A program made the translations under genes and the position numbers. This document shows positions 1 to 5,786 of a DNA stretch of 5,786 nucleotides, piece by piece. The stretch spans positions 1 to 5,786 of the forward strand of contig CAKZMN010000045.1 of the NCBI GenBank assembly GCA_937128575.1. Direction: 5' to 3'. This DNA comes from an uncultured Alphaproteobacteria bacterium. Its GTDB lineage: Bacteria; Pseudomonadota; Alphaproteobacteria; Micavibrionales; Micavibrionaceae. The notes beneath the pieces are model-generated. The model saw nothing but the letters and a program-made list of their open reading frames with translations. It ran no database searches and was not told the origin of the DNA. The number at the start of each line of letters is the position of its first letter. Positions within the stretch are counted from its first letter, which is position 1.

Positions 1-419
1 AGGAAAGCCTGCAAGCCAGCCTTCGTCAACGCGTTGAGCGCGCCATGAGCGTGACAATCGGACGTGAAGTAAACGCGCTTGAGCGCGGCATGACCTTCCT
101 CGCCAGTGTTGGTTCAACCGCGCCATTCATTGGTCTTTTCGGTACCGTGTGGGGCATCATGAACAGCTTCGCGGCGATTGCCACATCAAACAACACCAGC
201 CTCGCCGTCGTTGCGCCGGGCATCGCAGAGGCCTTGTTCGCAACCGCGCTTGGCCTTGTCGCCGCCATTCCGGCCGCCGTTGGGTATAACGTATTCTCAA
301 CCGGCCTTAATCGCTACACTGATCGCTTAGAAGCCTTCACGGATGAGTTCGTCGCGATATTATCGCGCCATCTCGACACCCAAGATTCCAGCAGTTCACC
401 AGCAGGAAGAGCGAAGTAA
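1..419 (+). CDS. tolQ: TolQ, Tol-Pal proton-channel subunit (3' part only)
   Basis: This is the C-terminal 138 residues of TolQ, read in frame from base 3; the start lies upstream of the window. TolQ is an inner-membrane protein that with TolR forms the proton-motive-force-driven motor of the Tol-Pal system (ExbB/MotA family). What is visible corresponds to the cytoplasmic loop end, TM2 and TM3. TM2 contains GLFGTVWGIM and TM3 contains APGIAEALFATALGL, both hallmarks of the family. Two threonines (visible residues 48 and 81, 33 apart) match by motif and spacing the pore-lining T145 and T178 of E. coli TolQ. The family is usually about 230-240 residues, so roughly 100 are missing. An internal ATG at 45 is not the real start, because homologous sequence continues upstream of it to the window edge. 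The stop is 2 nt before tolR. TolQ is favoured over ExbB by the downstream tolRAB order. Confidence 0.97.
   Translation, partial: ESLQASLRQRVERAMSVTIGREVNALERGMTFLASVGSTAPFIGLFGTVWGIMNSFAAIATSNNTSLAVVAPGIAEALFATALGLVAAIPAAVGYNVFSTGLNRYTDRLEAFTDEFVAILSRHLDTQDSSSSPAGRAK
404..410 (+). promoter_or_regulatory. ribosome binding site of tolR
   Basis: AGGAAGA lies inside the last codons of tolQ, 11 nt before the tolR ATG at 422. It supports the ATG at 422 over the internal ATG at codon 23 (MAEINVTP), which would remove the basic N-terminal segment expected ahead of the membrane helix. Confidence 0.5.
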
Positions 420-421
420 CC

Positions 422-862
422 ATGGGCGCTAGCTTAACAACAAAAACCGGATCTAGAGGCCGCCGCACAGGCGGTAAATATCGCCCAATGGCGGAAATCA
501 ACGTCACGCCATTTGTTGATGTTATGTTGGTGCTGCTGATTGTGTTTATGGTCGCGGCCCCACTGCTAACCGCAGGGGTGGCGGTCGATCTGCCACAATC
601 TGACGCAAAATCAATAAGCGACGAAGACAACAAACCCATCGAAATCACGGTCACAAAAGATGACAAAGTCTTCATCGGCGAGACTGAAGTCAAAGACGGT
701 AATCTAATTAATCTCTTGCGCGCCATGACGGAAGGCAACGCAGAGCGCCGCATCTATATTCGCGGTGATAAGGCTTTAGAGTATGGCAGCGTCATGAAAA
801 TTATCGGCGCGGTTAATGGCGCAGGCTTTCGAAAAGTCGCCTTAATCTCGGAATCGAAATAG
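422..862 (+). CDS. tolR: TolR, Tol-Pal motor subunit
   Basis: TolR is a single-pass inner-membrane protein of the ExbD/TolR family. It sits with TolQ in the proton channel and contacts TolA; its periplasmic domain dimerises and is thought to bind peptidoglycan. The 146 residues give a full-length protein: a basic cytoplasmic N-terminus (residues 1-22, rich in Arg/Lys), a transmembrane helix at about 31-49 preceded by the signature AEINVTPFVDVMLVLL, then a periplasmic domain beginning near VAVDLP. Asp33 in the FVDVML motif aligns with Asp23 of E. coli TolR, the residue required for proton use. The C-terminal part ends with the usual helix and strand (GAGFRKVALIS). It starts 2 nt after tolQ and stops 10 nt before tolA, as expected for a co-translated operon. 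ExbD is the alternative, but the tolQ and tolA/tolB context argues against it. Confidence 0.97.
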   Translation: MGASLTTKTGSRGRRTGGKYRPMAEINVTPFVDVMLVLLIVFMVAAPLLTAGVAVDLPQSDAKSISDEDNKPIEITVTKDDKVFIGETEVKDGNLINLLRAMTEGNAERRIYIRGDKALEYGSVMKIIGAVNGAGFRKVALISESK

Positions 863-872
863 GGCACGCGCC

Positions 873-1772
873 ATGAATGCTGCGTCAAAAAACGACAAAA
901 CACCAAAAGTCGCAAGTCCGATGAAGGGCGCGCTCATCACATCATCTGTGTTTCATGTTGTGGTATTTGTTTTGGCGGCTGTCGGCATTCCCTTTATTGC
1001 TTCTGATCCTTTAGTTATATCCCCGCCGATCAATATCGAGATCGTGGATATTGCCGACATATCGCAAACCAATCGCCCTGAACCACCACAGAAAAAAGCA
1101 GAAGAGCCAAAACCACCGCCGCCCAAACAAGAGGCGCCAAAGGAAATGAGCGCGGAAACTCCGCCTGACTTGCTCTCCCCCAAACCGCCAGAGATTGAGG
1201 AAGTAAAAGAGCCCGCCCCACCAGAGCCGGAGCCCGAACCAGAACCTGTGAAAAAGGAAGAAGAAAAGCCGAAACCAAAGCCGCCGCCTAAACCCAAAAA
1301 GCCCGACCCAAAACCGGTGGAGCCAAAGCAGGAAGATAAATTCAGCAGTCTTCTTAAAAACCTGACGCCAGACCTAGACACCTCGGCAGAAGAAAATGAT
1401 TCACCCGACCCATCACAGGAAAGCGGCGCGCCACTATCCCAAATTGCAAACCTGTCTGATCGCCTAACCATCAGCGAGCTTGACTCGTTCAAGCAACAAA
1501 TCTCGCCCTGCTGGAATGTACCTGCAGGCGTTAAATATGCGGAAAACCTGCGCGTTGAAATTCGAGTATCCATGAACAGAGACGCAACCGTAAGGGAGGT
1601 TTCAATTCTTGACCAAGGGCGATATAATCGCGACAGTCATTTCAGGGCTGCAGCCGAATCCGCGCGTAGAGCGCTCATCAACCCGCGCTGTCAGCCATTG
1701 AGATTGCCGGCGGATAAATACGATCAATGGAAAACAATTGTGATCGGATTTGATCCCCGAGATATGCTATAA
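873..1772 (+). CDS. tolA: TolA, transperiplasmic arm of Tol-Pal (short TonB-like form)
   Basis: TolA links the TolQR motor to the outer membrane by contacting TolB/Pal. The 299 residues show the three expected parts. A cytoplasmic N-terminus and membrane helix span about 19-43; Ser24 and His28 reproduce the Ser-x3-His pair that in E. coli TolA (S18/H22) faces TolQR. A linker at about 69-154 is dominated by Pro, Glu and Lys. A C-terminal domain at about 195-299 is a TonB/TolA-type fold with Cys213 (in SPCWNVP) and Cys273 (in NPRCQPL), probably forming the conserved disulfide. E. coli TolA is about 420 residues with a long alanine-rich helix; here that helix is replaced by a shorter proline-rich linker, as I recall for alphaproteobacterial TolA. 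An AGGG at 861-864, overlapping the tolR stop, serves as ribosome binding site 8 nt before the ATG. TonB is the alternative, but position and the C-terminal motifs favour TolA. Confidence 0.94.
   Translation: MNAASKNDKTPKVASPMKGALITSSVFHVVVFVLAAVGIPFIASDPLVISPPINIEIVDIADISQTNRPEPPQKKAEEPKPPPPKQEAPKEMSAETPPDLLSPKPPEIEEVKEPAPPEPEPEPEPVKKEEEKPKPKPPPKPKKPDPKPVEPKQEDKFSSLLKNLTPDLDTSAEENDSPDPSQESGAPLSQIANLSDRLTISELDSFKQQISPCWNVPAGVKYAENLRVEIRVSMNRDATVREVSILDQGRYNRDSHFRAAAESARRALINPRCQPLRLPADKYDQWKTIVIGFDPRDML
1077..1334 (+). repeat. Pro/Glu/Lys-rich low-complexity linker within tolA
   Basis: Codons 69-154 of tolA encode almost only Pro, Glu, Lys, Ala and Asp, including an (EP)4 run at residues 118-125 and [10 protein letters not shown] at about 132-143. 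Such segments form extended, stiff polyproline-type rods that cross the periplasm, as in TonB. The DNA is imperfectly repetitive, with many GAR, CCN and AAR codons on the + strand, so length variation between relatives is likely. Long antisense reading frames here are a by-product of this composition. Confidence 0.85.
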
Positions 1773-1773
1773 A
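1765..1773 (+). promoter_or_regulatory. possible extended -10 promoter element for tolB
   Basis: TGCTATAAA, overlapping the tolA stop, fits the extended -10 pattern TGn-TATAAT at 8 of 9 positions (the n being free). No convincing -35 lies 16-18 nt upstream; TTGTGA at 1738-1743 is too far. Transcription would start near 1780, leaving a leader of about 33 nt that carries the 1787-1801 palindrome. E. coli is known to have a second promoter ahead of tolB, so one here is plausible. The E. coli consensus is only a rough guide in Alphaproteobacteria, and the match may be chance. Confidence 0.22.
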
Positions 1774-1786
1774 ACGAACGACACAA

Positions 1787-1801
1787 CTTTAATTATTAAA
1801 G
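1787..1801. promoter_or_regulatory. perfect 15-nt AT-rich palindrome before tolB
   Basis: CTTTAATTATTAAAG is a perfect inverted repeat: 7-nt arms around a single central T. It fills the middle of the 40-nt tolA-tolB gap, the longest gap in this operon, and its right arm overlaps the tolB ribosome binding site. It could be a protein-binding operator, or in RNA a weak five-pair hairpin with an ATTAT loop touching the ribosome binding site. No function is shown by sequence alone. Confidence 0.35.
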
Positions 1802-1804
1802 AGA
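1798..1804 (+). promoter_or_regulatory. ribosome binding site fixing the tolB start
   Basis: AAAGAGA ends 8 nt before the ATG at 1813. This spacing and the signal peptide that follows select the ATG at 1813. An in-frame TTG at 1750 would overlap tolA and put 21 polar residues in front of the signal peptide. Confidence 0.6.
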
Positions 1805-1812
1805 TAACGACC

Positions 1813-3144
1813 ATGAAACACACAATCGCCTTTGCTTTCCTATTCTTGCTATTTGCATCGATCATGCCATCAGGCGCGCAGGCAGAATTAAAAGTCGACA
1901 TCACAAAAGGCGTGGTTGAACCACTACCCATCGCGGTTAGCCCGTTTTTCTCCGCCGATGGATCGGGCAATAAATTAGCCGCCGACATGACCGGCGTTAT
2001 CTCCGCTAATCTAGAGGGCTCTGGCTTGTTCAAACCCCTAAACCCCCGTGCATTCGTGCAAACACCGGCGTCAGTCGCCCAAGATGGCGTGCGCTTTGCT
2101 GAATGGCGCGCCACAGGCGGACAAGCCTTGGTAACGGGCACAGTTGAGAAATCACAAGACGGCCGCACCCGCGTTGAATTTCGCCTTTGGGATGTACTGT
2201 CAGAAAAGCAGCTGATCGGCATGGCCTATACGACCACGCCCACAAATTGGCGCCGCATTGCCCACATTATCTCTGATGAAATTTATAAACGCCTGAGCGG
2301 TGAAGAAGGATATTTCGACTCCCGCATCGTATATATTTCTGAAACCGGATCGCCGCAAAAGCGTATCAAGCGTTTGGCCATTATGGATCAAGATGGCAAA
2401 AACCATAAATATTTGACCGATGGTCGTGAGCTTGTTTTAACCCCGCGTTTTTCACCAACCGAGCAAAAAATTACATATATGTCCTATGGCAACAAAGGCC
2501 CGCGCGTTTACCTTTATGATATCAGCACCGGCCGTCACGAACGCCTCGGCAACTTTCCCGGCATGACATTCGCGCCACGTTTCTCGCCAGATGGTAAAAA
2601 AGTAATCATGAGCCAAGCCGTCAATGGCAACAGCGATATTTACGAGCTTAACTTAGGCAGCAAAAAGAAAAGACGCATCACCAGCAACGCCGCCATCGAC
2701 ACCGCGCCATCATACGCACCAGACAGCAAACGCATTGTATTTGAATCTGATCGCGGCGGCTCTCAGCAGCTATATGTCATGGATGCTGGCGGTAATAACG
2801 CGCAGCGCATTACTTTCGGCAAGGGGCGCTACGCCAACCCGGTATGGTCACCGCGCGGCGATTTGATCGCTTTCACCCGCATGCATAAGGGTAAGTTCTA
2901 TATCGGCGTTATTCGTCCAGATGGATCGGGAGAGCGCCTAATCACAACCGCCTATCACGTAGAGGGGCCAACATGGTCACCCAACGGTCGCGTGCTGTCA
3001 TACTTTAAAGAACGCTCCGTCGGCAGAGGCGGAACGCAGCGCCAGACCAAAATCTACACCATCGATATCACGGGATATAACGAGCGCTGGCTACAAACCC
3101 CGCGCGATGGATCTGATCCCGCATGGTCACCGATTAACAAGTAA
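1813..3144 (+). CDS. tolB: TolB, periplasmic beta-propeller of Tol-Pal
   Basis: TolB is a soluble periplasmic protein that binds the lipoprotein Pal and is released from it by TolA, which lets Pal concentrate at the division site. The 443-residue precursor matches the family's usual length. Residues 1-24 are a Sec signal peptide with predicted cleavage after AQA. The mature N-terminus ([18 protein letters not shown]) corresponds to the TolA-binding box of E. coli TolB. The N-terminal alpha/beta domain runs to about residue 165. It is followed by a six-bladed propeller marked by repeats ending in [FWY]-[SA]-P at about 213-215, 257-259, 301-303, 345-347, 388-390 and 438-440, most with a following D/N-G or similar turn. 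The gene follows tolA by 40 nt and stops 20 nt short of the convergent rppH. The pal gene that usually follows is absent here. Confidence 0.97.
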   Translation: MKHTIAFAFLFLLFASIMPSGAQAELKVDITKGVVEPLPIAVSPFFSADGSGNKLAADMTGVISANLEGSGLFKPLNPRAFVQTPASVAQDGVRFAEWRATGGQALVTGTVEKSQDGRTRVEFRLWDVLSEKQLIGMAYTTTPTNWRRIAHIISDEIYKRLSGEEGYFDSRIVYISETGSPQKRIKRLAIMDQDGKNHKYLTDGRELVLTPRFSPTEQKITYMSYGNKGPRVYLYDISTGRHERLGNFPGMTFAPRFSPDGKKVIMSQAVNGNSDIYELNLGSKKKRRITSNAAIDTAPSYAPDSKRIVFESDRGGSQQLYVMDAGGNNAQRITFGKGRYANPVWSPRGDLIAFTRMHKGKFYIGVIRPDGSGERLITTAYHVEGPTWSPNGRVLSYFKERSVGRGGTQRQTKIYTIDITGYNERWLQTPRDGSDPAWSPINK

Positions 3145-3164
3145 GTGTTGAGGGCGCGCTCTTT

Positions 3165-3653
3165 CTAAGAGGCGGCGATATCTTTAAACAAATCAATAAC
3201 GCGGGCGTAAACTTCGCGTTTAAACGGCACGATTAAATCAATCGTTCGCTCCAGCTCCACCCATTGCCAGCTAGAAAATTCGGCGGGATCATGAGCGTTT
3301 AAATCAATGTCGGAATCGCTACCTAAAAACCGCATGGCAATCCATGCTTGCTCTTGTCCGCGATATCGGCCATTCCATAAATTGCGCCCCTCTGGCCCTA
3401 GGGCTGCGGGCAACTCATATTTGATGGTCTCGCTTGCCACGCGGATAGTCTCTGCCTTGTCCGTGCCCACTTCTTCCTTCAGTTCGCGAAAGGCGGCGAC
3501 TTCAATGCTTTCGCCCTCATCAATGCCGCCTTGTGGCATTTGCCATGCGCCGGGCGTGTCGATGCGCTCACCGACCAAAACAAGACCATCTTTATTAAAC
3601 AGGGAAATCCCCGCGCAAGGGCGGTAAGGCAGGGCGCTTAAATCATCACTCAT
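3165..3653 (-). CDS. rppH: RppH, RNA 5'-pyrophosphohydrolase (Nudix)
   Basis: RppH (NudH) removes pyrophosphate from 5'-triphosphorylated RNA in the cytoplasm and so opens it to RNase E decay; the family also hydrolyses dinucleoside polyphosphates. The 162 residues (E. coli: about 176) contain a complete Nudix box at residues 42-64: G42, E48, then RELKEEVGT, with Glu57, Glu60 and Glu61 as metal ligands. Family landmarks also include LPYRPCAGISLFN near the start, GAWQMPQGG before the box, and WNGRYRGQEQAWIAMRF at about 93-109. The chosen start, M37 of a longer open frame, gives MSDDLSALPYRP, matching the family; the longer frame adds only a shadow of yibQ. Its ATG overlaps the yibQ-family stop by 8 nt. 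No strong ribosome binding site is visible, suggesting translational coupling; ATGs at 3671 and 3665 are less likely starts. Bartonella IalA is a homologue. Confidence 0.94.
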   Translation of the reverse strand: MSDDLSALPYRPCAGISLFNKDGLVLVGERIDTPGAWQMPQGGIDEGESIEVAAFRELKEEVGTDKAETIRVASETIKYELPAALGPEGRNLWNGRYRGQEQAWIAMRFLGSDSDIDLNAHDPAEFSSWQWVELERTIDLIVPFKREVYARVIDLFKDIAAS

Positions 3654-4788
3654 GAGCGCCGTCATCAGCATGAACAGGCACAGCAATAGCAGGAACCTCT
3701 GGCACCGGCATATCAACAATCGAGGAAACACCAGTAACCGCCGATAACGGCGCCAGCGCAAAGCCTTTACTTTGAAGCGTATTAATCCATATGCTTAAAT
3801 TTTTGATGGAGCCTGGATGCGGCTCAACAAGGGCAACCACATAACCGCGCGCGCGCGCCTTGCTCTCCAGTGACTTCAAAGACATGCCCTTCAGTTGGGC
3901 ATTGTTTTTGATATAGGGCATGCCTTCGCCCATGGCAAAATTTTGTCCGGCGCTTGGCGCGCTTGGGTTAAGTTCAAGAAAGCCCAACCCCTTTTTATGC
4001 ACATCATTTAACGTGCTTTCAAACATAGAGCGATTGCGAACAAACCCCGCATCGCTCGACATGGCAACGCCTGCATAACCACTAAAGCGCGTTAATATCC
4101 ATTTTAGACTATCGACATTATGCTTGATACCCGCATGACTGAGCAGGGCGCGCGGGCCCGGATCAACCATAGGGAAATCGGCGCTATTGGTCGGTGCATG
4201 CACCCATAATTCATGGCCGTCTGCTCTGGCCTTTTTCTGCCACTGGGGTAAATCTTTGCCATATGGGCTAACGATAAAGCTGACCTCCGGCGGGAGGGCC
4301 TTTGTAATAACATCTGACCCTTCGGCCGAAAGACCATAATCAACAACTGCAATCGCGATCAAGGGCTTGCCTGGCAGAGAGAAGGGGCGCTTATACGCCT
4401 TAAACGGCGTCGTGCCATTATCTGCAATCTTCGGCATTGGGCCCAGCGGCGTGCTAATAAACAACCCATCAATCGGCGCGTCATAAAGCGCGTTTGGATT
4501 GCGCTCTGGCTGTCCTCCATCGCTATCCATGTTTTCGGCGTGTCCAGCATCATTATGCACGGGTGCAGCTATATCTTGGGAGGGATGTCGAATAGGATAT
4601 TTGGGTTCTAAAACGCCTGTGCGCTCTATAATGCTGGCCTGTGAAACCATTTGGCTTTCAAGCTTTTCAACCGTGTTAGAGGAGCGCAAAAGCACATAGC
4701 CAAACAGCAACACATAAATAATAATGACAGCGCCCAGCCCGGCCAAAAAAGCCTTGGGATAGAAATATGTTTTTAAAAGCGCTGTCAT
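3646..4788 (-). CDS. membrane-anchored divergent polysaccharide deacetylase (YibQ/DUF610 family)
   Basis: The 380-residue protein has a short cytoplasmic N-terminus, one membrane helix at about 13-35, a polar, probably disordered linker to about residue 140, and a periplasmic domain of the divergent polysaccharide deacetylase family at about 142-353. Family features include the opening strand IAIAVVDYGLS, LPPEVSFIVSPYGKDL, GHELWVHAP, DPGPRALL and a late VEPHPGSI. The family has the NodB-like barrel fold; its physiological role is poorly defined, with proposed action on periplasmic glycan. Several motifs that hold metal or catalytic residues in E. coli YibQ (as I remember it) are altered here, so it may not be an active deacetylase. 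It begins 11 nt after the S41 protease stop, has AGGTGA 4 nt before its ATG, and overlaps rppH by 8 nt. Family assignment is firm from context and motifs; activity is uncertain. Confidence 0.85.
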   Translation of the reverse strand: MTALLKTYFYPKAFLAGLGAVIIIYVLLFGYVLLRSSNTVEKLESQMVSQASIIERTGVLEPKYPIRHPSQDIAAPVHNDAGHAENMDSDGGQPERNPNALYDAPIDGLFISTPLGPMPKIADNGTTPFKAYKRPFSLPGKPLIAIAVVDYGLSAEGSDVITKALPPEVSFIVSPYGKDLPQWQKKARADGHELWVHAPTNSADFPMVDPGPRALLSHAGIKHNVDSLKWILTRFSGYAGVAMSSDAGFVRNRSMFESTLNDVHKKGLGFLELNPSAPSAGQNFAMGEGMPYIKNNAQLKGMSLKSLESKARARGYVVALVEPHPGSIKNLSIWINTLQSKGFALAPLSAVTGVSSIVDMPVPEVPAIAVPVHADDGAHE

Positions 4789-4792
4789 GCGT

Positions 4793-4798
4793 TCACCT
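4793..4798 (-). promoter_or_regulatory. ribosome binding site of the yibQ-family gene
   Basis: AGGTGA on the - strand ends 4 nt before the ATG at 4788, within the 11-nt gap after the ctpA stop. The spacing is slightly short but the match is good, and it supports this ATG as the start. Confidence 0.6.
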
Positions 4799-4799
4799 G

Positions 4800-5786
4800 T
4801 TACTGCGCGGCTTTGTTTGCGCTTTGGTTATACAGTGAAAGACCACTAATCAGATCAAGCGCGCGCGCAAGCTGATAATCCTGAGGCTTCTCATCTTCGG
4901 CTTCCGCGTCTTCGTTATCATTGGCAGCTTCACCATCTTTTGCTTTTTCAGATTTCTTATCGTCCTTGCCTTCATTAATCAAAGCGCCGCGTAAGTCAGA
5001 TTCTTTCACACGACTAACTGAGAAGGACTCAACCTTTGCGGGCTCAACGAAAATGTCTGGCTCAATACCTTTCGCCTGAATAGAGCGCCCAGACGGCGTG
5101 TAATAACGAGCGGTAGTTAAGCGCATCGCGCCATAACCGGGCAGGGGAATAACAGTTTGAACAGAGCCTTTACCAAAGGAATCTGTGCCAAGCAAAATCG
5201 CGCGCTTGTGATCCTGAAGCGCACCAGCAACAATTTCAGATGCAGAGGCAGAGCCACCATTAATCAAAACAACAATCGGCAATCCCTTGGCCAAATCACC
5301 CGGCGTTGCATTATCGCGCTTTGTGTCTTGATCGTTGCGACCGCGGGTGGAAACAATTTCGCCCTTATCCAAGAACGCATCAGAGACCGAGATCGCCTGA
5401 TCCAGCAAGCCACCGGGGTTGTTACGCATATCCAGCACATAACCATTCAGCTTGTTGCCGAGCTCGACATTGATTTCCTGCACGGCCTTTTTCAAACCGG
5501 GCGTTGTATTCTGGTTAAATGTCGTAATGCGGATATATCCAACATTGCCTTCAACGCGGTGACGAACAGAGCGAATTTTGATGATGTCGCGCGTGATGGT
5601 CACTTCAATTGGTGCCTCGTCAGATTCGCGGCGAATAATTAGATCAATATCTGTGGCCACTTTTCCGCGCATCTTATCGACCGCTTCACTGAGGGCCAGG
5701 CCCAAAACAGACTCGCCATCAATATGCGTGATGTAATCACCAGCCTGAATGCCGGCGCGGAAGGCGGGCGTGTCATCAATTGGTGA
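4800..5786 (-). CDS. ctpA: CtpA-type carboxy-terminal processing protease, S41 family (5' end missing)
   Basis: The visible 328 residues are the C-terminal part of an S41A tail-specific protease; the frame is open to the window edge, so the gene starts outside. These periplasmic serine proteases cleave C-termini of envelope proteins, including peptidoglycan enzymes in some bacteria. The fragment opens inside a PDZ domain (AGIQAGDYITHIDG, about 1-70) and continues into the protease core with DMRNNPGG at 119-126. The Ser-Lys catalytic pair is Ser181 (middle Ser of GGSASASEI) and Lys206 (in FGKGSVQ); they are 25 apart, as are S452 and K477 of E. coli Prc, and Gln210 sits at Lys+4. A charged low-complexity stretch follows at 273-300 before a short C-terminal helix. 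An in-frame TTG at 5705 is not the start, since PDZ sequence continues upstream. It is the first visible gene of the operon with the deacetylase-like gene and rppH. Confidence 0.93.
   Translation of the reverse strand, partial: SPIDDTPAFRAGIQAGDYITHIDGESVLGLALSEAVDKMRGKVATDIDLIIRRESDEAPIEVTITRDIIKIRSVRHRVEGNVGYIRITTFNQNTTPGLKKAVQEINVELGNKLNGYVLDMRNNPGGLLDQAISVSDAFLDKGEIVSTRGRNDQDTKRDNATPGDLAKGLPIVVLINGGSASASEIVAGALQDHKRAILLGTDSFGKGSVQTVIPLPGYGAMRLTTARYYTPSGRSIQAKGIEPDIFVEPAKVESFSVSRVKESDLRGALINEGKDDKKSEKAKDGEAANDNEDAEAEDEKPQDYQLARALDLISGLSLYNQSANKAAQ
4887..4970 (-). repeat. charged low-complexity tail segment within ctpA
   Basis: This stretch encodes visible residues 273-300 of the protease, nearly all Lys, Asp, Glu, Ala and Asn, with a basic first half and an acidic second half. 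It is probably a disordered linker between the protease core and a final short helix (LARALDLISGLSLY). From memory, alphaproteobacterial CtpA proteins often carry such a linker of variable length. Confidence 0.7.

Noticed and set aside
953..1573. 206-codon open frame on the - strand opposite tolA, Gly/Ser-rich
   Set aside because: It is the complement of the Pro/Glu/Lys-coding stretch; it has no family resemblance, and the tolA frame is clearly the coding one.
1609..1628. TTGACC and TATAAT inside tolA as a promoter
   Set aside because: The hexamers are only 8 nt apart, too close for a sigma-70 type promoter, and no good -35 lies at the right distance.
1750..1812. Upstream TTG extension of tolB by 21 codons
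   Set aside because: It overlaps tolA, places polar residues before a clear signal peptide, and ignores the ribosome binding site before the ATG at 1813.
3159..3171. CTCTT-TCT-AAGAG hairpin at the tolB/rppH junction as a terminator
   Set aside because: Only five mostly weak pairs with a 3-nt loop and no T-run on either strand; not a convincing intrinsic terminator.
3654..3761. Leucine-rich 36-residue N-terminal extension of RppH resembling a membrane helix
   Set aside because: It lies in another frame of the yibQ-family coding sequence; RppH proteins are cytoplasmic and begin close to the LPYRP motif.
3846..3858. Alternating CG run of 13 nt
   Set aside because: It is explained by the Ala-Arg-Ala-Arg codons in the yibQ-family gene; Z-DNA or slippage effects cannot be supported.
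5157..5642. 161-codon open frame on the + strand opposite ctpA
   Set aside because: Antisense shadow of the protease core; it has no recognisable motif, and the - strand frame contains the full catalytic set.

Overview
The window is a piece of an alphaproteobacterial chromosome. The evidence is protein style and gene order: a Tol operon with a short Pro/Glu/Lys-rich TolA, and the ctpA - divergent polysaccharide deacetylase - rppH gene order that I recall from many Alphaproteobacteria. Base composition looks close to even GC by eye (not computed), so a high-GC rhizobial or caulobacterial genome is less likely. I cannot name the genus.

Layout. On the + strand, 1-3144 holds the end of tolQ (5' part outside the window), then tolR, tolA and tolB. 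They are tightly packed, with gaps of 2, 10 and 40 nt, and read as one operon. On the - strand, from the right edge leftwards, lie the C-terminal two thirds or so of a CtpA-type S41 protease (5' end outside the window), a membrane-anchored divergent polysaccharide deacetylase (YibQ/DUF610 family) and the RNA pyrophosphohydrolase rppH. The gap between the first two is 11 nt, and the second overlaps rppH by 8 nt, so these also look like one operon. The two operons converge, with only 20 nt between the tolB and rppH stop codons. No stretch over 300 bases lacks a gene. I see no RNA genes, mobile elements or CRISPR.

How the genes work together. TolQ-TolR form the proton-driven inner-membrane motor. 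TolA is the transperiplasmic arm and TolB the periplasmic beta-propeller that TolA pulls away from Pal, so that the outer membrane constricts with the septum during division. The opposing operon carries an envelope-processing protease and a deacetylase-like protein of the type often encoded beside EnvC-like murein hydrolase activators, plus rppH, which starts mRNA decay by removing 5' pyrophosphate. Both operons therefore concern mainly the cell envelope.

Nothing here is clearly a new system. The points most worth a second look are the absence of pal after tolB, the loss of most expected catalytic motifs in the YibQ-family protein, and a perfect 15-nt palindrome with a possible extended -10 element just before tolB.
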